DNA of 64,000 bases from Symmachiella macrocystis (GTDB taxonomy: Bacteria > Planctomycetota > Planctomycetia > Planctomycetales > Planctomycetaceae): contig NZ_SJPP01000001.1 of assembly GCF_007860075.1 (NCBI RefSeq), forward strand, positions 4,251,490-4,315,489, in the 5' to 3' direction. Of this stretch, positions 44,548 through 53,825 are shown one piece after another. Both the position numbers and the translations under genes were made by a program. Within the stretch, counting starts at the first letter, position 1. The number at the start of each line of letters is the position of its first letter. Under the pieces are notes generated by a model. That model saw only the letters and a list, made by a program, of their open reading frames with translations, did no database searches and was not told where the DNA came from.

Positions 44548-46086
44548 ATGCAACTGAATATTTCGCAACAGATGAAGATGAGCCAGCAAATGAAGCTGGC
44601 CCCGCGGATGATTCAGTCCATGGAAATCCTGCAGTTGCCGGTCATGGCGCTCAAGGAACGCATCGATCAAGAGCTTTCCGAGAACATTTTGCTCGAGCAG
44701 GCGGTTCCCGATACCGCTGCCGACATGTCGGATTCAGAATTGCAATTCGAACGGGACCGCGACCGCGACGACCGCGAGTCCGCCGACTTCGAACGCAAGG
44801 AACTTGTTGTCGACAACGACAAAAACAACGAAGCTGACTTCGAACGCTTGATGGAAATGTCGAAAGAATGGCCCGACCATTTTTCCTCGACCAACCCCTC
44901 GGCAAATCGAATCGACGATCTTAGCAGTAGCAAACACGACACGATTACCAATATCGAGTCGCGCCCCGAGTCGCTGCAAGAAAACCTGTTGGAGCAGTTT
45001 CACTTTTTCAATTGCTCACCCTCTGTTCGCGAATTCGGCGAGTTCCTGATTCAAAACCTCGACGACAATGGCCGGTTGCCGGACAATCCGCGCGGCACGC
45101 CGATCGTTGGGCAAAACGGAGCGCCGCACGATTCACTACAGGAGATGATCGAAGTCTACAGCGTGCGGATTTCTCCCGATGATGCGCAATCCGCGCTCTC
45201 GTTGATTCAAAAGCTCGAACCACGCGGCGTCGGCGCGCGGGACCTGAAGGAATGCCTGCTGCTGCAAATCGACGATGACACTCCTTATCGCGATGTGTTG
45301 ATCGCCTTAATTACCTCGCATCTCGACGACCTCTATCAAAACCGGCTCCCGGTGATTGAGCGTAAAACCGGCTATTCGCTAGATGTGATCAAAGAAGCCT
45401 GTGAGCAATTGCGGCATCTTAATCCTTGGCCGGGACGCGGATTCGACGCCGCCCCCGCGCAAAGCATTGTGCCGGATGTCTACATCGAAAAAGATGACGA
45501 AGGAAAATACACGATCCGCTTGGAACGTGAATACACGCCCAATCTGACAATCAGTCGCAAATACCAAGAACTACTCGCCGGCGATGCCGATGCGGCGACC
45601 AAGGAATACGTCAAACACAAAATCAATGCGGCTCGTTGGATCATCGATGCTGTCGAACAACGATACTCCACGCTCAAACGCGTCTCGCAGGCCATTGTCG
45701 ATCACCAGACGGAATTTCTCGACAAAGGGCCCGAGTATATCGTCCCGCTCAAAATGGAGCAGATTGCCGATGTGGTCGGTGTGCACGTCACGACCGTCTC
45801 TCGCGCCGTCGACGATAAGTACATTCAAACGCCCCGCTCGATTATCCCACTCAAACGGTTCTTCGGCGGCGGCACAACCAACTCCCAAGGTGAGGAAGTC
45901 GCCTGGGATGTGATCCGCATCAAACTGCGTGAGATCGTCGACGCCGAGGACAAACGCCAACCGCTCAGCGATGATGCTCTCGTTGTCGAGTTAGCCAAAC
46001 ATGGCTACAAACTCGCCCGCCGCACGATCACCAAGTACCGCAAGGCGATGGACATCCCTTCGTCCCGCCAGCGCCGCGAATACTAA
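44548..46086 (+). CDS. rpoN: RNA polymerase sigma-54 factor
   Basis: 512 residues. Region I is Gln/Leu-rich and starts [33 protein letters not shown]; an acidic region II follows; the core-binding region is about 120-320; helix-turn-helix about 410-430 ([19 protein letters not shown]); the RpoN box [10 protein letters not shown] is at 490-499. It directs RNA polymerase to -24/-12 promoters and needs an activator ATPase. Located 70 bases after recR in the same direction, so it is probably co-transcribed with the dnaX-recR cluster. Confidence 0.97.
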   Translation: MQLNISQQMKMSQQMKLAPRMIQSMEILQLPVMALKERIDQELSENILLEQAVPDTAADMSDSELQFERDRDRDDRESADFERKELVVDNDKNNEADFERLMEMSKEWPDHFSSTNPSANRIDDLSSSKHDTITNIESRPESLQENLLEQFHFFNCSPSVREFGEFLIQNLDDNGRLPDNPRGTPIVGQNGAPHDSLQEMIEVYSVRISPDDAQSALSLIQKLEPRGVGARDLKECLLLQIDDDTPYRDVLIALITSHLDDLYQNRLPVIERKTGYSLDVIKEACEQLRHLNPWPGRGFDAAPAQSIVPDVYIEKDDEGKYTIRLEREYTPNLTISRKYQELLAGDADAATKEYVKHKINAARWIIDAVEQRYSTLKRVSQAIVDHQTEFLDKGPEYIVPLKMEQIADVVGVHVTTVSRAVDDKYIQTPRSIIPLKRFFGGGTTNSQGEEVAWDVIRIKLREIVDAEDKRQPLSDDALVVELAKHGYKLARRTITKYRKAMDIPSSRQRREY

Positions 46087-46480
46087 TTCGCGCCGGGATG
46101 CTGGTCTGCTGTCATTCGCAAAAAAAGCCTCACGCAAAGTCGTAAAGCTCTCAAAGAGATTTGCGATGTCGATGCGGTTAGCAGCAGTTCACGTCGCTCG
46201 CGTTCTACCTGCTAAAGCAATTTATTTTCAAAAACGATCTCCGCGCCACGCAGTTGTCATTCTTCAATCGGATTATCCCGGTCCCCCCTTTGCGTCCTTC
46301 GCGGTTTTGCGTAAGTCTTTCTTTTCCTGCAAAGAGGATAAGTGCACCACGGCTCGCATCACGGGAACGTCTCTCGTTTGATTTCCCGTTGCAATCTCAT
46401 TAGGTTTGATAGGGAGGCGGTCCGCGCGATGGTGACGGAATTTGCCTGTGCTTGATGTTCCCCACCGAGAGGATACTACG
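46087..46480. repeat. Intergenic region with degenerate inverted CACGCAAAG-type repeats
   Basis: About 390 bases after rpoN with no gene. AAGCCTCACGCAAAGTCGTA (46126-) and CTTTGCGTCCTTCGCGGTTT (46288-) are inverted relatives of one another, a degenerate dispersed repeat I associate with planctomycete intergenic DNA. No clean terminator is seen after rpoN. Confidence 0.45.
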
Positions 46481-48571
46481 TTGCAAACGACCCAATCGCA
46501 GTGGCACAAATGTACCGTGCTGTTTATCACTCTGATGGCAGTTGTGGCTATTGCAAGTGTTGCAGTCGCCGCTGAGGATAACGCCGATGAACAGATTTTG
46601 TTGGAGGACGGTTTTGCCGATTTGAAACCGGGGCAATTCTCCAGCCTTGTCGGCGCGCACACCGAATACCATTATCTGCCCGATAGTGCTCCCAAAGGCC
46701 ATTGGAGCGTGAGCTCCTTCACCTCGCGCATTACCTCGCAGCGGGCGTGGAAGGTCTTTGAGCATGAGGGCGAAGCGGTTTTAGCTCAGATCTATGACAA
46801 CGTCAAAACCAAACACGCGCATCCCATGGTCGTTGCCGGCGACGACGCTTGGCAGGATTATACTTGTGAAGTCCGCTTCGTTCCCGAATCGGATCGCGAC
46901 CAAAGCGGCGTCGTGTTTCGCTATCGCAATGATCGCTGTTATTACTTTTTCGGTGTCGATGGCGATCAGGCGATTCTCAAAATGGTCAGGCACGCGACCG
47001 CTTACCACAAACCGTTTGAACGCATTCTCGCATCCGAAAAATTCGACTGGAAACCGGGTGAGCCACTCGTCGCCCGCATTCAAGTCGATGGTGACAACAT
47101 TAAAGCCCAATTCATCGACGGCCCGACGCTGACCGCCACCGACGCCACCTACGAATCGGGCAAGATCGGTTTGATGGCAGATGTGCCGACCCGTTATCAC
47201 CAGGTCAAGGTCACGACCACGGCTAAGGAGTTGCAGCGCGTCGAGGACGCAATCGCCCAGCGCGAAGTGGAATTGCAAAAACTGCAGAAGGCAAATCCAC
47301 AGCCGGTCGTCTGGAAGAAAATCCAAACCGAAGGATTCGGCGTCGGCCGCAATCTCCGTTTCGGCGACCTCAACAACGACGGTCAGGTCGACGTGCTGTT
47401 TGGTCAAGTACGGCATCATGGCCCCAAGGATCGTAACAGCGAATTGAGCTGCCTGACCGCCATGACGTTCGACGGCGAACAACTGTGGCAAATCGGCGAA
47501 CCCGATCCCTGGAAGGACCACCTCACCAACGATGTTGGTTTTCAAGTTCACGACCTTGATGGCGACGGCAAAGCTGAAGTCATTTACTGCATGAACATGG
47601 AGATCATCGTCGCCGACGGTGCCACTGGTAAAACTCTCTACAAAGCGCCCACGCCGAAAACGCCGCCAACGACTAAGGCTCCCTATGACAAGTTTCCTCG
47701 CATCTTGGGCGATTCGCTCTACTTCTGCGATTTGCGTGGCACGGGTCATGACAGCGACATCATCATCAAAGACCGTTACCGGCATTTTTGGGCACTGAAT
47801 GACCGTTTAGAAATCATGTGGAGCGGCGAGTGCAACACCGGGCATTATCCCATTGCCTTTGATGTCGACGGAGACGGCCGCGATGAATTGGCCATTGGCT
47901 ATAATCTGTACGACGGCGACGGCAAACACCTGTGGTCGTTGGACCACAAAGTCAAAGACCATGCCGACGGTATCGCCGTGGTCCGCTTTGGTGGCCCAGA
48001 AGATGAGCCGCGGATACTGTGCGCCGCTAGCGATGAGGGTATGTTCTTCGCCGACATGCAGGGCAACATCATTAAGCACCATTACCTCGGCCACGTGCAA
48101 AACCCGGTCGTCGGCGATTTTCGCACCGACATGCCCGGATTAGAGGCGGTCTCGATTAACTATTGGGGCAATCAGGGCATCGTTCACTACTACGACGCCC
48201 GCGGTGACATCTACAAGGACATCGAACCCTGCCAACACGGAAGTATGTGTTTGCCGATCAATTGGACCGGTCAGCCGCCGGAATTTTTCGTCCTCTCACC
48301 GAACGTCCGCGAAGGCGGAATGTGGGACGGCTGGGGCCGCCGCGTTGTCAGGTTTCCCAACGATGGCCATCCCGACATGTGCAATGCGGTCTTGGATATC
48401 ACCGGCGATTGCCGCGATGAAATCGTCGTCTGGGATCCCAACGAATTATGGGTCTACACACAAAGCAACAACCCGCTCCCCGGCAAACTGTACAAGCCGA
48501 CGCGCAATCCGCTCTACAACTATTCGAATTACCAAACAACAATCTCATTGCCCGGCTGGTCCGAAAAATAG
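46481..48571 (+). CDS. Secreted LamG-like and FG-GAP propeller protein
   Basis: 696 residues from TTG 46481, chosen because AGAGGA lies seven bases upstream; TTG 46442 would add 13 residues. Signal peptide near 10-30 (CTVLFITLMAVVAIASVAVA). Residues about 45-250 form a concanavalin/LamG-like sandwich (DYTCEVRFVPESDRDQSGVVFRYRNDRCYYFFGVDGD). From about 290 on, FG-GAP-type repeats with calcium-binding loops (GDLNNDGQVDVLFG, HDLDGDGKAEVIYC, FDVDGDGRDELAIGY, DITGDCRDEIVVWD) make a beta-propeller. Probably an exported carbohydrate-related protein. Confidence 0.88.
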   Translation: MQTTQSQWHKCTVLFITLMAVVAIASVAVAAEDNADEQILLEDGFADLKPGQFSSLVGAHTEYHYLPDSAPKGHWSVSSFTSRITSQRAWKVFEHEGEAVLAQIYDNVKTKHAHPMVVAGDDAWQDYTCEVRFVPESDRDQSGVVFRYRNDRCYYFFGVDGDQAILKMVRHATAYHKPFERILASEKFDWKPGEPLVARIQVDGDNIKAQFIDGPTLTATDATYESGKIGLMADVPTRYHQVKVTTTAKELQRVEDAIAQREVELQKLQKANPQPVVWKKIQTEGFGVGRNLRFGDLNNDGQVDVLFGQVRHHGPKDRNSELSCLTAMTFDGEQLWQIGEPDPWKDHLTNDVGFQVHDLDGDGKAEVIYCMNMEIIVADGATGKTLYKAPTPKTPPTTKAPYDKFPRILGDSLYFCDLRGTGHDSDIIIKDRYRHFWALNDRLEIMWSGECNTGHYPIAFDVDGDGRDELAIGYNLYDGDGKHLWSLDHKVKDHADGIAVVRFGGPEDEPRILCAASDEGMFFADMQGNIIKHHYLGHVQNPVVGDFRTDMPGLEAVSINYWGNQGIVHYYDARGDIYKDIEPCQHGSMCLPINWTGQPPEFFVLSPNVREGGMWDGWGRRVVRFPNDGHPDMCNAVLDITGDCRDEIVVWDPNELWVYTQSNNPLPGKLYKPTRNPLYNYSNYQTTISLPGWSEK

Positions 48572-48623
48572 CGTTTCGGCGAAGAATACGCTTCACATCT
48601 TGGTGACAAGCCAGAACCCAAAA

Positions 48624-48750
48624 GCGTCCCGGGAGGGCGAGGCTCCCGCTGAGCCGCGCGCGATCGATTCGTGTTATTCGTCAAATGATTTCACAAATTA
48701 CGCCCAACGAACCGATGCGGCTCAGCAGGAGCTTCGCCCTCCCGGAACGC
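48624..48750. repeat. Large inverted repeat element (GGGAGGGCGAGGCTCC family)
   Basis: Arms of about 34 bases at 48624-48657 (GCGTCCCGGGAGGGCGAGGC...) and 48717-48750 pair with three mismatches across a 59-base AT-rich loop. It lies after the FG-GAP gene. This GGAGGGCGAGGCTCC theme is a dispersed palindrome I associate with planctomycete genomes. A degenerate phrase GTTCACTCGTGCTCATTCGT follows (48763-). Confidence 0.7.
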
Positions 48751-48788
48751 GTCATGCGTAGGGTTCACTCGTGCTCATTCGTGGGTAA

Positions 48789-50966
48789 GTGAATCGCTGC
48801 AATTGGTTGCGGCGGGGCGGTGCTGAGTTAAAATCAGTTTGTCAGTGCGGAGATGTCTCCGCCCACGAAATCTGTACCCTCGCATCGGCCCGCATTGTGC
48901 ATAAAAATTCCCCGCAGGAATCCTCTGAGGTTCGCAGCCTGTTTTACGTCACGCTGACTGCAGTGGCGCTCACCGTGCTGTTCTGGCTGCCGCTTTGGGA
49001 AGGGGGTGGGTTGATCGGGGGGGATACGTATTCCTACTTCTTCCCGCAAAAAACCTTCCTCGCCGACAGCATCGCTTCGGGCGAATTGGCCGCTTGGAAC
49101 AATCGCACCGGCTTTGGGTATCCGGCCATCGCCGAAAGCCAAACCGGCGTGCTCTATCCGCCCAACCAGGTGTTCTATCGAATTTTTGAGGCCAACGGCG
49201 CTTACGTTGCCAACCAGATTTTGCATTACGTGTTGGCGTTTATTTTCACGTGGTTGTACGCGCGCTCAATCGGCCTGCGCGCGCTGGCAGCGGTGTTGGT
49301 CGCGCTGGTTTATACCTACGGTTGGTTTCCGCCGCGGATGTGTTTGGAGTGGGCGATCATCGGTGGGACATGGCTTCCCGCATCACTGTGGGCGGCGGAG
49401 TCGTTCCTGCAATCGCGGCGTTGGCTGTGGCTGTTCGTGCTGTCGTTGACGCTGGCGTTGTCGATGTTGGCGGGGCATTTCAATTTGGCGTTTATCACAC
49501 AGTTGGTGCTGCTGGCCTACATTCCATTGCGCTTGTGGTTCACGGCAGCCAGTCTTCCCGAAGAGACACGCGCCCTGCGTAATCGCTGTGCAACCGGTTT
49601 ACTGACCGCCATGGTCTTAGGATTTTTACTCTCCGCCATTCAGCTGGCCCCCACCTGGGAACTCCGTGGCCGCAGCCAGCGCAGCGCGTCGGCGAACACC
49701 GGTTACGGACATTTGCCAGCTTGGTATTGGTCGCAGGTTGTGATGCCCTGGAAGTGGTACCGCGCGGACGTTGATCTCGATCGCGTGCTGAATGAAAACC
49801 TGCCACCCGGCTCAGCGATGACCAACAAAGTCGAAGCGCATTTGTATTTCGGTCTCGCCCCGTTGATTGTCGTGTTAGCAGGCATTGTCTTTCTGCGGCG
49901 GAAATTGTTTTCGCGACGTATCATTTTCTGGATCGGACTGGGCATTGCGGCATTGCTGTATACGCCGGGATGGTTGTTGCCGGTCACACAATATCTGCCG
50001 GGTTTCAGTTTCTTTATGGGACCGGGACGCTATGGCATCGTTGTGACATTGGCGTTCGCGCTGCTCGCCGGGACGGCGCTCGATGCGATTAGCCAGCGCA
50101 TGAATCTGCTGGGGCGGTGGTTGCTGGTGGCGGTCGTGTTTGCGGCAACCACGGCCGATTTGTGGTACGTCAGCCGCGCGGTCACCAACGTTGTGATGTT
50201 ATCCGACGCTCCGCTGCGGCACGTCGATGAAAGTCCCGTCGCGCAGAAATTGGCCGAATTCACGGGCCCAACGCGTCTCTATGCGCCAGGTGCGAATTTG
50301 ACCAATATCCTCGGCACGGCGTCGTATCCCATCTATTTGGGGTTGGGGCCGGCGGAGTATTTTGATGAGTCGTTGTCGCTGCCCGCGCCGTTTCCGTTGG
50401 ACGCCCCCCCTCCAGCCGATCAGTTGGCAGCCGTTCAGAAAGCGGGGGTCACGCATGTTTTGAGTGGGCAGTCGTTAGAGTCCTTGGGCTGGCCGATGCG
50501 GTTGTTGTGGTATGGAGTCGATCCGTTTCTACATCGCGCCTGGGCCCGCTCGCCGAACGATCCGTTGTTTCTCTATGAACTCAGCGAGACGCGCGGGCGA
50601 GCGTATTGGGAATCGCCATCGGCGGAGGCAACGGTTGAAATCGAAACCTATCGCCCCGGTCACATCGTCATCCGCGCCGCATCCGAAGATGGCGGGGTGT
50701 TGGTGTTAACAGATTTGGAATATCCCGGCTGGCAAGTCGATATCGACGGCAAACCTGCAGCAGCCACAACGGCGGCGGGACTCTATCGCGGCGTCGACGT
50801 CCCGCCCGGCACGCACACAGTCACATGGAATTACCACCCCGTCTCATTATACTGGGGGGCGGCCATCACGGTGGTGACGCTGCTGCTCTGGGCCATCGTC
50901 GGCCATCTACGGTATTGGCACCCCGGTCGATTCAATTATTTTGAAAAACAAGGCGAGACGCCATGA
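48789..50966 (+). CDS. YfhO-family polytopic membrane protein
   Basis: 725 residues with about 12-13 helices, starting around residue 50 (LFYVTLTAVALTVLFWLPLW). PF09586-type features: GGDTYSYFFPQKTFLADSIASGELAAWNNRTGFGYPAIAESQTGVLYPPNQVFYRIFEANGAYVANQILHYVLA, then the C-terminal cytosol-distal sandwich (LVLTDLEYPGWQVDIDGKPA, PPGTHTVTWNYHP). The family is linked to glycosylation of envelope polymers. The start is unclear: GTG 48789 has no ribosome-binding site, and GTG 48897 inside is equally plausible. The stop overlaps the oxidoreductase start by four bases. Confidence 0.85.
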   Translation: MNRCNWLRRGGAELKSVCQCGDVSAHEICTLASARIVHKNSPQESSEVRSLFYVTLTAVALTVLFWLPLWEGGGLIGGDTYSYFFPQKTFLADSIASGELAAWNNRTGFGYPAIAESQTGVLYPPNQVFYRIFEANGAYVANQILHYVLAFIFTWLYARSIGLRALAAVLVALVYTYGWFPPRMCLEWAIIGGTWLPASLWAAESFLQSRRWLWLFVLSLTLALSMLAGHFNLAFITQLVLLAYIPLRLWFTAASLPEETRALRNRCATGLLTAMVLGFLLSAIQLAPTWELRGRSQRSASANTGYGHLPAWYWSQVVMPWKWYRADVDLDRVLNENLPPGSAMTNKVEAHLYFGLAPLIVVLAGIVFLRRKLFSRRIIFWIGLGIAALLYTPGWLLPVTQYLPGFSFFMGPGRYGIVVTLAFALLAGTALDAISQRMNLLGRWLLVAVVFAATTADLWYVSRAVTNVVMLSDAPLRHVDESPVAQKLAEFTGPTRLYAPGANLTNILGTASYPIYLGLGPAEYFDESLSLPAPFPLDAPPPADQLAAVQKAGVTHVLSGQSLESLGWPMRLLWYGVDPFLHRAWARSPNDPLFLYELSETRGRAYWESPSAEATVEIETYRPGHIVIRAASEDGGVLVLTDLEYPGWQVDIDGKPAAATTAAGLYRGVDVPPGTHTVTWNYHPVSLYWGAAITVVTLLLWAIVGHLRYWHPGRFNYFEKQGETP

Positions 50967-51961
50967 AAGCGGCATTCATCACATCCACCGGCAGCCCCGA
51001 TTGCATTCAATACGCGGATCAACCGCAACCGCAGCCGACCGACAATCAGGTCTTGGTCAAAGTCGCCGCCGTCGCCGTCAATCCGATCGATACGTATATC
51101 CGTAGCGGCGCGGTCGCCTTGCCGCTTGAGTTTCCCTACATCATCGGTTGCGATCTAGCGGGAGAGGTCGAAGCGGTCGGGCAGGGGGTGACGCGATTCA
51201 AAATCGGCGATCGCGTGTGGGGCAGCAATCAAGGACTGTTCGGCCGACCGGGGACATTCGCCGAATATACCGCCGTCGATGAGCAATGGTTGTATCCCAC
51301 ACCCGCCGGCCAATGCGACGAAGCAGCAGCCGCCGGCGCGCTGGTGGGCATCACCGCCCACCTGGGACTGTTCCGCAGCGGACGTCTGCAAGCGGGTGAA
51401 ATTGTGTTCGTCAACGGTGGCACGGGCGGCGTGGGATCTTCGGTGGTGCAATTGGCCAAGGGAGCCGGCGCCACGGTCATTGCCACCGTGGGCAACGCCG
51501 AAAAACAAGCCGCTTGCAAAGCATTAGGCGCCGACTTGGTCGTGGATTATCACTCGCCGACGATGGACGACGAGATCCGCCAATTCATCGAACCGCACGG
51601 CGGCATCGACCTCTGGTACGAAACACAACGGTCGCCAAACTTTGATCGGACCGTCAGCTTGATGCGGATGGGCGGCCGCATCATCTTCATGGCCGGCCGC
51701 GACGCCCGCCCGGAATTCCCCGTCGGCCCCTCCTACACCAAGGACCTCAGCTACCTCGGCTTCGCCATGTTCAACGCCAGCGCGGAACAACAACGCGAAT
51801 GCGCCACAGGCATCAACCGTTTACAGGAAGCGGGCGGCTGGACGCCAATCATCGGCCAGCGATTCCCCCTCAGCGAAGCCGCCGCGGCGCATCAATTGCA
51901 GGAAGAAGGCACGCTGCAAGGGAGTGGGGGTTTGTCGGGGAAGATTGTGCTGACGGTTTGA
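50963..51961 (+). CDS. NADPH:quinone oxidoreductase-like MDR protein
   Basis: 332 residues, AAGGCGAG upstream, ATGA overlap with the preceding gene. GroES-like N-domain (VKVAAVAVNPIDTYIRSG, YIIGCDLAGEVEAVGQGVTRFKIGDRVWG) and Rossmann domain with NGGTGGVGSSVVQLAKGAGA (GGTGGVG 152-158). It lacks the structural-zinc cysteines, as quinone oxidoreductases do. NADPH-dependent reduction of a quinone or enone is the likely reaction. Translational coupling to a YfhO-type protein is unexpected and may just reflect local gene packing. Confidence 0.93.
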   Translation: MKAAFITSTGSPDCIQYADQPQPQPTDNQVLVKVAAVAVNPIDTYIRSGAVALPLEFPYIIGCDLAGEVEAVGQGVTRFKIGDRVWGSNQGLFGRPGTFAEYTAVDEQWLYPTPAGQCDEAAAAGALVGITAHLGLFRSGRLQAGEIVFVNGGTGGVGSSVVQLAKGAGATVIATVGNAEKQAACKALGADLVVDYHSPTMDDEIRQFIEPHGGIDLWYETQRSPNFDRTVSLMRMGGRIIFMAGRDARPEFPVGPSYTKDLSYLGFAMFNASAEQQRECATGINRLQEAGGWTPIIGQRFPLSEAAAAHQLQEEGTLQGSGGLSGKIVLTV

Positions 51962-52113
51962 TTGGGGAGGGGGGCGAGCGTGCAATGCAAAAGTTGCTCG
52001 GCCATATATCGCAGCGCGTCTTTCGTCCCACTTGAGGTTGATAACCCTATTTACCTGGAGTAATCCCGGTGCGGATTGTTGATTGAAAAACAGGTTAGGA
52101 GGAAAACCACAGC

Positions 52114-52581
52114 GTGTCCCACGAAACGATCATCTACGGCTTCATTGAGGGCGCGACTTGGAAGCCGCCGGAATATCGACGCTTTCAAAAAGCCAACCTT
52201 GATGTTCTTGGAGCGTTGCCAGAGACCGACGAGTTTCCGCCCATTACGCGCGGTATGTTCTCGTGCACTCCGCTCGAATCACCCTGCACGTTTCGTGCTC
52301 AAGTTATCCACTTTGGAGGCTCGATGAACGGCCTAAACTTCGACGCTGTCCCTGAATGGATTCTGAAGTTCGAGTCTGTGTTGAGCCGGCTATACTGGAT
52401 TGAAGCCACTGCCCACGTCTGGACTGACTACATTGATGGAGCTTACCAATTTTGGTGGAAGATCGGTGACAAATGTTTGTCTACCTATCACGACGGCGAC
52501 CCGCAGCCGACGTCAACTTGGACCCGAAAACACCTTCATCTTGTCCGAAGCTTGGATGAGCCCCCTCACGATCTGCTGTAG
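52114..52581 (+). CDS. Hypothetical small protein, first of accessory island 2
   Basis: 155 residues from GTG 52114 with GGAGG eleven bases upstream. Soluble, aromatic-rich (FRAQVIHFGGSMNGLNFD, WILKFESVLSRLYWIEATAHVWTD, YQFWWKIGDKCLSTYHD). The composition and length fit the small orphan proteins that accompany immunity gene clusters, but the family is not recognised. The next gene on this strand begins about 190 bases later. Confidence 0.65.
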   Translation: MSHETIIYGFIEGATWKPPEYRRFQKANLDVLGALPETDEFPPITRGMFSCTPLESPCTFRAQVIHFGGSMNGLNFDAVPEWILKFESVLSRLYWIEATAHVWTDYIDGAYQFWWKIGDKCLSTYHDGDPQPTSTWTRKHLHLVRSLDEPPHDLL

Positions 52582-52772
52582 TTGACTGACGAAGCCTGCG
52601 ATGGACGTTAGCGATTAGGTCACTCATTGTTTACAAGCGAGTAGGGCAGGCAGCCGTCTGACGGCTTGTGAGATTGATTGTCGAACATGGTTTGTGTTAG
52701 CTAATCGGTTGACCTACGTCACTCACTGTATCGATTGTAGAGAAATAGAGGTTGTTTTTTTGAGAGATCCTC

Positions 52773-53201
52773 ATGGGATACGATATTCACATCACACCAA
52801 ACGATGAGTGGTCGGAGGAAGAAGTCAGCGGCGGAATCTCGTTTGAAGAATGGAGTGACTACGTTGCGGCGGATGATACCATGCGGATGGACAACGAGGC
52901 CGAGGTGAGAACACCACATGGCGACGTGATTCGATATGAAAACAAAGGGCTCGCTGTATGGACGGCATACTCGGGCTACGATGAGTCGGGCATCAAGGCT
53001 TGGTTTGACTTTCGGGAAGGCCGTATCTCGGTTAAGAATCCTGACGACGAAATCCTTAGAAAAATGTACCAAATTGCATCAAGTATGGACGCAAAAGTTT
53101 TGGGCGATGACGGCGAGGAATACGGCCCAGACGGAGAAACATTGGATCCCAAAGACGAAGTCTTGCATACGCACCAGAAGCCGTGGTGGAAGTTTTGGTG
53201 A
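52773..53201 (+). CDS. MGYD-type conserved hypothetical protein
   Basis: 142 residues, with GAGAGAT just upstream of ATG 52773. The N-terminal MGYDIHITPNDEW is typical of a widespread group of short bacterial proteins (MGYDLHIT...W) often found as single accessory genes. Acidic overall, soluble. The C-terminus is HTHQKPWWKFW, a Pro-Trp-Trp tail similar to that of the SUKH protein at 10896. Function unknown; the tail suggests a shared localisation or stability role. Confidence 0.8.
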   Translation: MGYDIHITPNDEWSEEEVSGGISFEEWSDYVAADDTMRMDNEAEVRTPHGDVIRYENKGLAVWTAYSGYDESGIKAWFDFREGRISVKNPDDEILRKMYQIASSMDAKVLGDDGEEYGPDGETLDPKDEVLHTHQKPWWKFW

Positions 53202-53291
53202 CACAACGGCAGGAAATCAAGCCATGCGAGTAACGTAGGCAGGCTCCCGCCCGCAAAGACTTATTTTCGCCCCCGCCCACAAGGATGTGAA

Positions 53292-53441
53292 ATGGACCCT
53301 TCCATGATCCTAGACAAGTTGTTCTGGTTGATTGCAATTGCTGTGACCTGCCTTAACGCGGGCATCTTTCGCTTCAAGTAGCAACGCCACATTCGTGACA
53401 ATCCAGAACTGGCAGACGGTTACGCCAAAATCTCGAAATGA
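53292..53441 (+). pseudogene. Decayed small membrane protein gene with two in-frame stops
   Basis: AAGGATG precedes ATG 53292. The frame gives MDPSMILDKLFWLIAIAVTC and goes on through a TAG at 53379-53381 to QRHIRDNPELADGYAKISK, then TGA at 53439-53441. The pattern helix, then R(H)IR(D/E)NPEL(A)xGY, recalls small planctomycete membrane proteins that continue into further helices, so this looks like a truncated relic. The downstream gene at 53466 is in the same frame, which may be chance. Confidence 0.5.
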
Positions 53442-53465
53442 CACTTGTGCTTCAGGCTCTTTAAA

Positions 53466-53825
53466 ATGCCGAACGACCCTCGTGCCCGAATCTTTATGCC
53501 ACTACATAAATTCGAGCAATCAATTCGTGACGCTGATCCGATGGCGATACGGGAGGCGCGAATCGCATTCATCTCTGATGGCATCTCGCTATACCACGAT
53601 GAGTTGCAGTGGCGGCGAAGTTTATCGCCGCATCGTTTCCTGTGGTATCTTTTTCCGCTGGCATGGCCAATTCTCTGGTATCGTAGTCGTCTATCGAAGA
53701 TGGCGCTCTCGGCGATTAGTAGGGCGATCGCTGACTGCCGCGCGCGTTGGGCTGAGGATTTGCAAGACAGCGAGTTGGATTTCGACCAAATCATTGACCC
53801 ACTTGAAAGCCAACATCACGGATAA
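53466..53825 (+). CDS. Hypothetical protein with hydrophobic segment
   Basis: 119 residues from ATG 53466; a TTG at 53445 in the same frame is an alternative, and no strong ribosome-binding site is present. Basic/amphipathic, with one hydrophobic stretch (HRFLWYLFPLAWPILWYRS). Residues before it (FEQSIRDADPMAIREARIAFISDG) are helical. Family not recognised. Its stop codon lies inside the attC-like palindrome that follows, as expected for a gene cassette. Confidence 0.6.
   Translation: MPNDPRARIFMPLHKFEQSIRDADPMAIREARIAFISDGISLYHDELQWRRSLSPHRFLWYLFPLAWPILWYRSRLSKMALSAISRAIADCRARWAEDLQDSELDFDQIIDPLESQHHG

Noticed and set aside
46781-47785. Minus-strand open frame of 334 residues inside the FG-GAP gene
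   Set aside because: Antisense shadow of repetitive GDxDGDG-coding sequence.
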